From the NCBI RefSeq assembly GCF_028476545.1, contig NW_026731670.1, positions 166,001-230,000 on the forward strand: DNA of 64,000 nucleotides. Direction: 5' to 3'. Under the pieces are notes generated by a model, which was given only the letters and a program-made list of their open reading frames with translations, did no database searches and was not told the DNA's origin. This document shows positions 61,471 through 64,000 of this stretch, piece by piece. The first letter of the stretch is position 1. The number at the start of each line of letters is the position of its first letter. Origin of the DNA: Physella acuta (lineage: Eukaryota; Mollusca; Gastropoda; Physidae). Both the position numbers and the translations under genes were made by a program.

Positions 61471-63296
61471 CTTCTAATGCATTGATAGTGATCTGACATT
61501 AAAAAAATGTAAAACAATACTAAGAAAACCTTGAACTGAATACTAGTTTAAGTCAATTTAAAGAGTACAATATATCAATTGAATATTGTTATTTATAATT
61601 ATAAATTTATTTTGTTGAGATTATAGAATATAGTAGACAAATTTCAACAATACTCAGAAAACCATTCACTGAGTACTATTTTAATTACAATATCTCCATT
61701 AAATATTGTTATTTATAATAAACATAAGAAAACAACTGTGTGCTTTTAGAAAACCAAAATAAATCTAAACTAGATCTAGATATATAGATCTTACCTAATA
61801 TTATTGAATCAGTTAAAATATAAAACCAATATTATTAGATGTCATAGTAAGACAAAAGAAAATCATGATAGTTCAAAACAAAATGTTATCAATGTAATTT
61901 TAGAAAGTAAATTACTCACTTCTTTGTCTAACACACATGTACTCGTTATTGTTATGTTGTTTTTCAACGATCCATTGAACATTTCAGAATGTAATTCAGG
62001 GTTCTTTAAACCTTATTACCAACTGTCGCTTAAGTAACATTTCCAATTTCCAATAGCTTGAGCCAGCAGGATGAAGAAATATCCAAGGGAGATTACACAT
62101 TTATCTCCAAATTGAAATAATATAGTTATTATCACCCTTAAATCAATGTTGATCAATAGTTTACCGTGGTGTTAGCACTACATTAGCGATTTATAGTAAT
62201 TGTTCACGAGTAAATCCAAACATTTTTGTAGTCTTTATATTCATTCAAAAATAAACGTGTTCACATTTACATTATTTCAATTGTAAATCACTTTTCGCAC
62301 ACTATTAATGTATAAATAACCTTTTTTTTTTAAAAAAAAAACTACTGAATTGGATTACTTTTCTTAAATTGTCCGTGAAGAGTGCTAGGTGTTTACTCCC
62401 AAATAATTTATTGAATTATTTAGTCTTCAGTTGATGGCATGTAACATCAAAACGTACACGAGTTTTAAAAAAAAACATACACTTGAATAAAGTCACTTTA
62501 ATTTTGCTTCCTTCTGAAAGTTTTTAAAAATTAAACTAACATCCTCATTTAATATTCATTGCGAATTTTATTTTCCAACGATGTGTAACCTTATAATATT
62601 GCTCCATCTTCATCAAATATTCATTTGAATAATCAATATATTTTTAAATGCTCATAATGCAATATTAAATTAATAATAGTTCATATTCCCCTGAAGGATG
62701 AATACTGTGTTGTTCATTGAAGTCCTTAATTGTCATCTTAGGGATAATTATCATTACACTATAGCTAAAACATCATTACAAAGTTTATATAAAGACGGTT
62801 ACTACACAACTCGCAGAGTTAAACGCACATCTTTAAACGATTGCTGTTATTAAAATGTTCATAAGTCACTTGTGTTCTCCATATTTATACTGAATACTCC
62901 CACTTTACAGCCTACTCTATCGGTGCAGCCATTCGATCACAAAATCTACATTTTGGTATCAGTGAAACTAGACTTGAACATAGCAGCGGACAGTCACAGG
63001 TAACTCTGTAAAAAAATGACATCAATGTTATAAGAACATTAATAACAGTCTACTAATGTCATCAATATTCGTCATTTCTCTATTTAACTAATTTAAAAAA
63101 AAAAAAAAAGCGATTAGTCTTAATTTATAAATTGGTGTCCCACTCGAACTAACTATTTCGTTGTTAAGACCGTCTCAAACACGAACTATCTCGTTGTGTG
63201 AAATTGTATCTCTAACTAAACGTCTGGTTTTTACGGAAATGAAAATTACACACAATAACATGCTGAATTTACATTGTCTTGGTCCACAATTCCAGT
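61471..63296. other. Intergenic, no gene seen
   Basis: AT-rich sequence without coding frames. A near repeat of AATATTGTTATTTATAAT occurs at about 61582 and 61702 (period about 120). Confidence 0.5.
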
Positions 63297-63552
63297 ACTA
63301 GACGGAGTGGTCAAGCGGTAGAGAGCTGGACTGCTAACCCGTAAGTCTCGAGTTCGAATCCGGGTTCAAGTCAGTAGACCGTCCCTGAGTCCACCCAACT
63401 CTGATGGGTACCTAACTCACGTTAGGGAGATTAAAGGCGGCTGGGCATAGTGCTGACCACACTATCTCTTCATATGCCGAGGTCACAGAAACAAGTGAAC
63501 TCTACTTCACTTGCCCCATAGACCGTAAGGTTTGAAAGGGAAACTTTACTTA
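63297..63552 (+). mobile_element. tRNA-derived SINE, complete copy
   Basis: A tRNA-like head with A box (GTGGTCAAGCGGT) and B box (GTTCGAATCC), similar to tRNA-Ser/Leu, is followed by a body with CTGATGGGTACCTAACTCAC, GTTAGGG, GGCTGGGCATAGTGCTGACC, AACTCTACTTCACTTGCCC and a tail AAAGGGAAACTTTACTTA. This is the best copy of the family seen at 6772, 6903, 15576, 27645, 34197, 34555 and 48770. Confidence 0.85.
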
Positions 63553-63610
63553 CAATTCCAGTAGATAATAATTGCTTTTTTTAAAATAAAGATTACTATA
63601 TCATTACATG

Positions 63611-63806
63611 CAGTGTTTCTTCCAGACTTTTTTCTCCAGGGGTGCGCACTTGAAATTTCCGGGGCGGACACTGTCAAAAGTATATATTTCCTATAAAAAT
63701 TCCATTTCGTACGGGGGGGGGGGGGGGTGGGCGGTAGACTTTCTTCGGGAGGGAGGGGGGCGGTGCCCCCCACCCGAAGAGATGTCTGGAACTGGAAGAA
63801 ACTCTG
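63611..63806. mobile_element. hAT-type MITE with perfect 8-bp target duplication
   Basis: The ends CAGTGTTTCTTCCAG and CTGGAAGAAACTCTG (one mismatch in 15) are flanked by ATTACATG at 63603-63610 and 63807-63814. CAG...CTG ends and an 8-bp duplication are the hallmark of hAT transposons. The 196-bp element is non-coding, with a G run. A diverged inverted sister is at 31933-32151. Confidence 0.9.
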
Positions 63807-63814
63807 ATTACATG

Positions 63815-64000
63815 AGAAAGCGTTTCTCTTAGCGTGTTATATTTAATGTATCGGCTCTTGCAAGGATGCAATAATTTAGGTGATATATCCAATAGGAGAG
63901 AAAGAAAAATCAATGTTGATCCTCTTGAATGTTTTCTTTCTAGCTTTTTTCTCCATTTCAGGTTCAGCTAAATTTACATATATTTGGGATTTAAAACCTA
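63815..64000. other. Window end, no gene seen
   Basis: Short AT-rich stretch with nothing recognised. Confidence 0.5.

Overview
The window looks like a gastropod mollusc nuclear genome, probably a freshwater panpulmonate snail of the Biomphalaria/Bulinus type. That is an inference from very AT-rich introns, many long (TA)n arrays, poly-G/C-rich short transposons, tRNA-derived SINEs, a CR1/L2-like LINE, a Ty3/gypsy element and a large intron-rich animal gene.

The centrepiece is one minus-strand gene (4871-32316). Reading splice sites and phases by eye gives 50 coding exons that join in frame to 7401 nt (2466 aa). The predicted protein is a type I membrane protein: signal peptide; acidic pro-region with furin-type sites; an SEA-like module; NIDO; AMOP; VWD with a GDPH motif; a MUC4/SUSD2-type segment; about 23 EGF-like modules; a second SEA module with an NGSV motif; one transmembrane helix; and a tail of about 150 residues rich in Tyr. 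The core order NIDO-AMOP-VWD-EGF-TM is that of the MUC4 membrane-mucin family. The EGF exons form three consecutive copies of a five-exon block, and the two SEA-like modules share intron phases.

Layout: 1-256 may be the 3' end of a gene that starts left of the window. 1041-1630 is a perfect-armed inverted-repeat element. 2055-3787 is a GT-rich minisatellite that is open in three frames but is not a gene. 4871-32316 is the MUC4-like gene, with SINEs, a Helitron-like insert and (TA)n arrays in its introns. 31933-37541 carries several short inverted-repeat transposons. 38062-44818 is a young, whole-looking Ty3/gypsy element with 728-bp LTRs that look identical by eye, inserted in a (TA)n array. 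44819-55340 is gene-poor and holds more short transposons, SINE remnants and a very degenerate tandem array (53600-54810). 55363-55527 may be a terminal exon of another minus-strand gene. About 55800-61470 is a LINE whose ORF1 carries an SGNH-esterase domain and whose ORF2 is broken by one stop and one frameshift. 61471-64000 is non-coding apart from a full SINE and a textbook hAT-type MITE with a perfect 8-bp target duplication.

The genes do not form a pathway. Only the MUC4-like gene is a confident host gene; the rest is mostly mobile DNA at various ages. All domain and family names rest on motif recognition by eye, with no database search.
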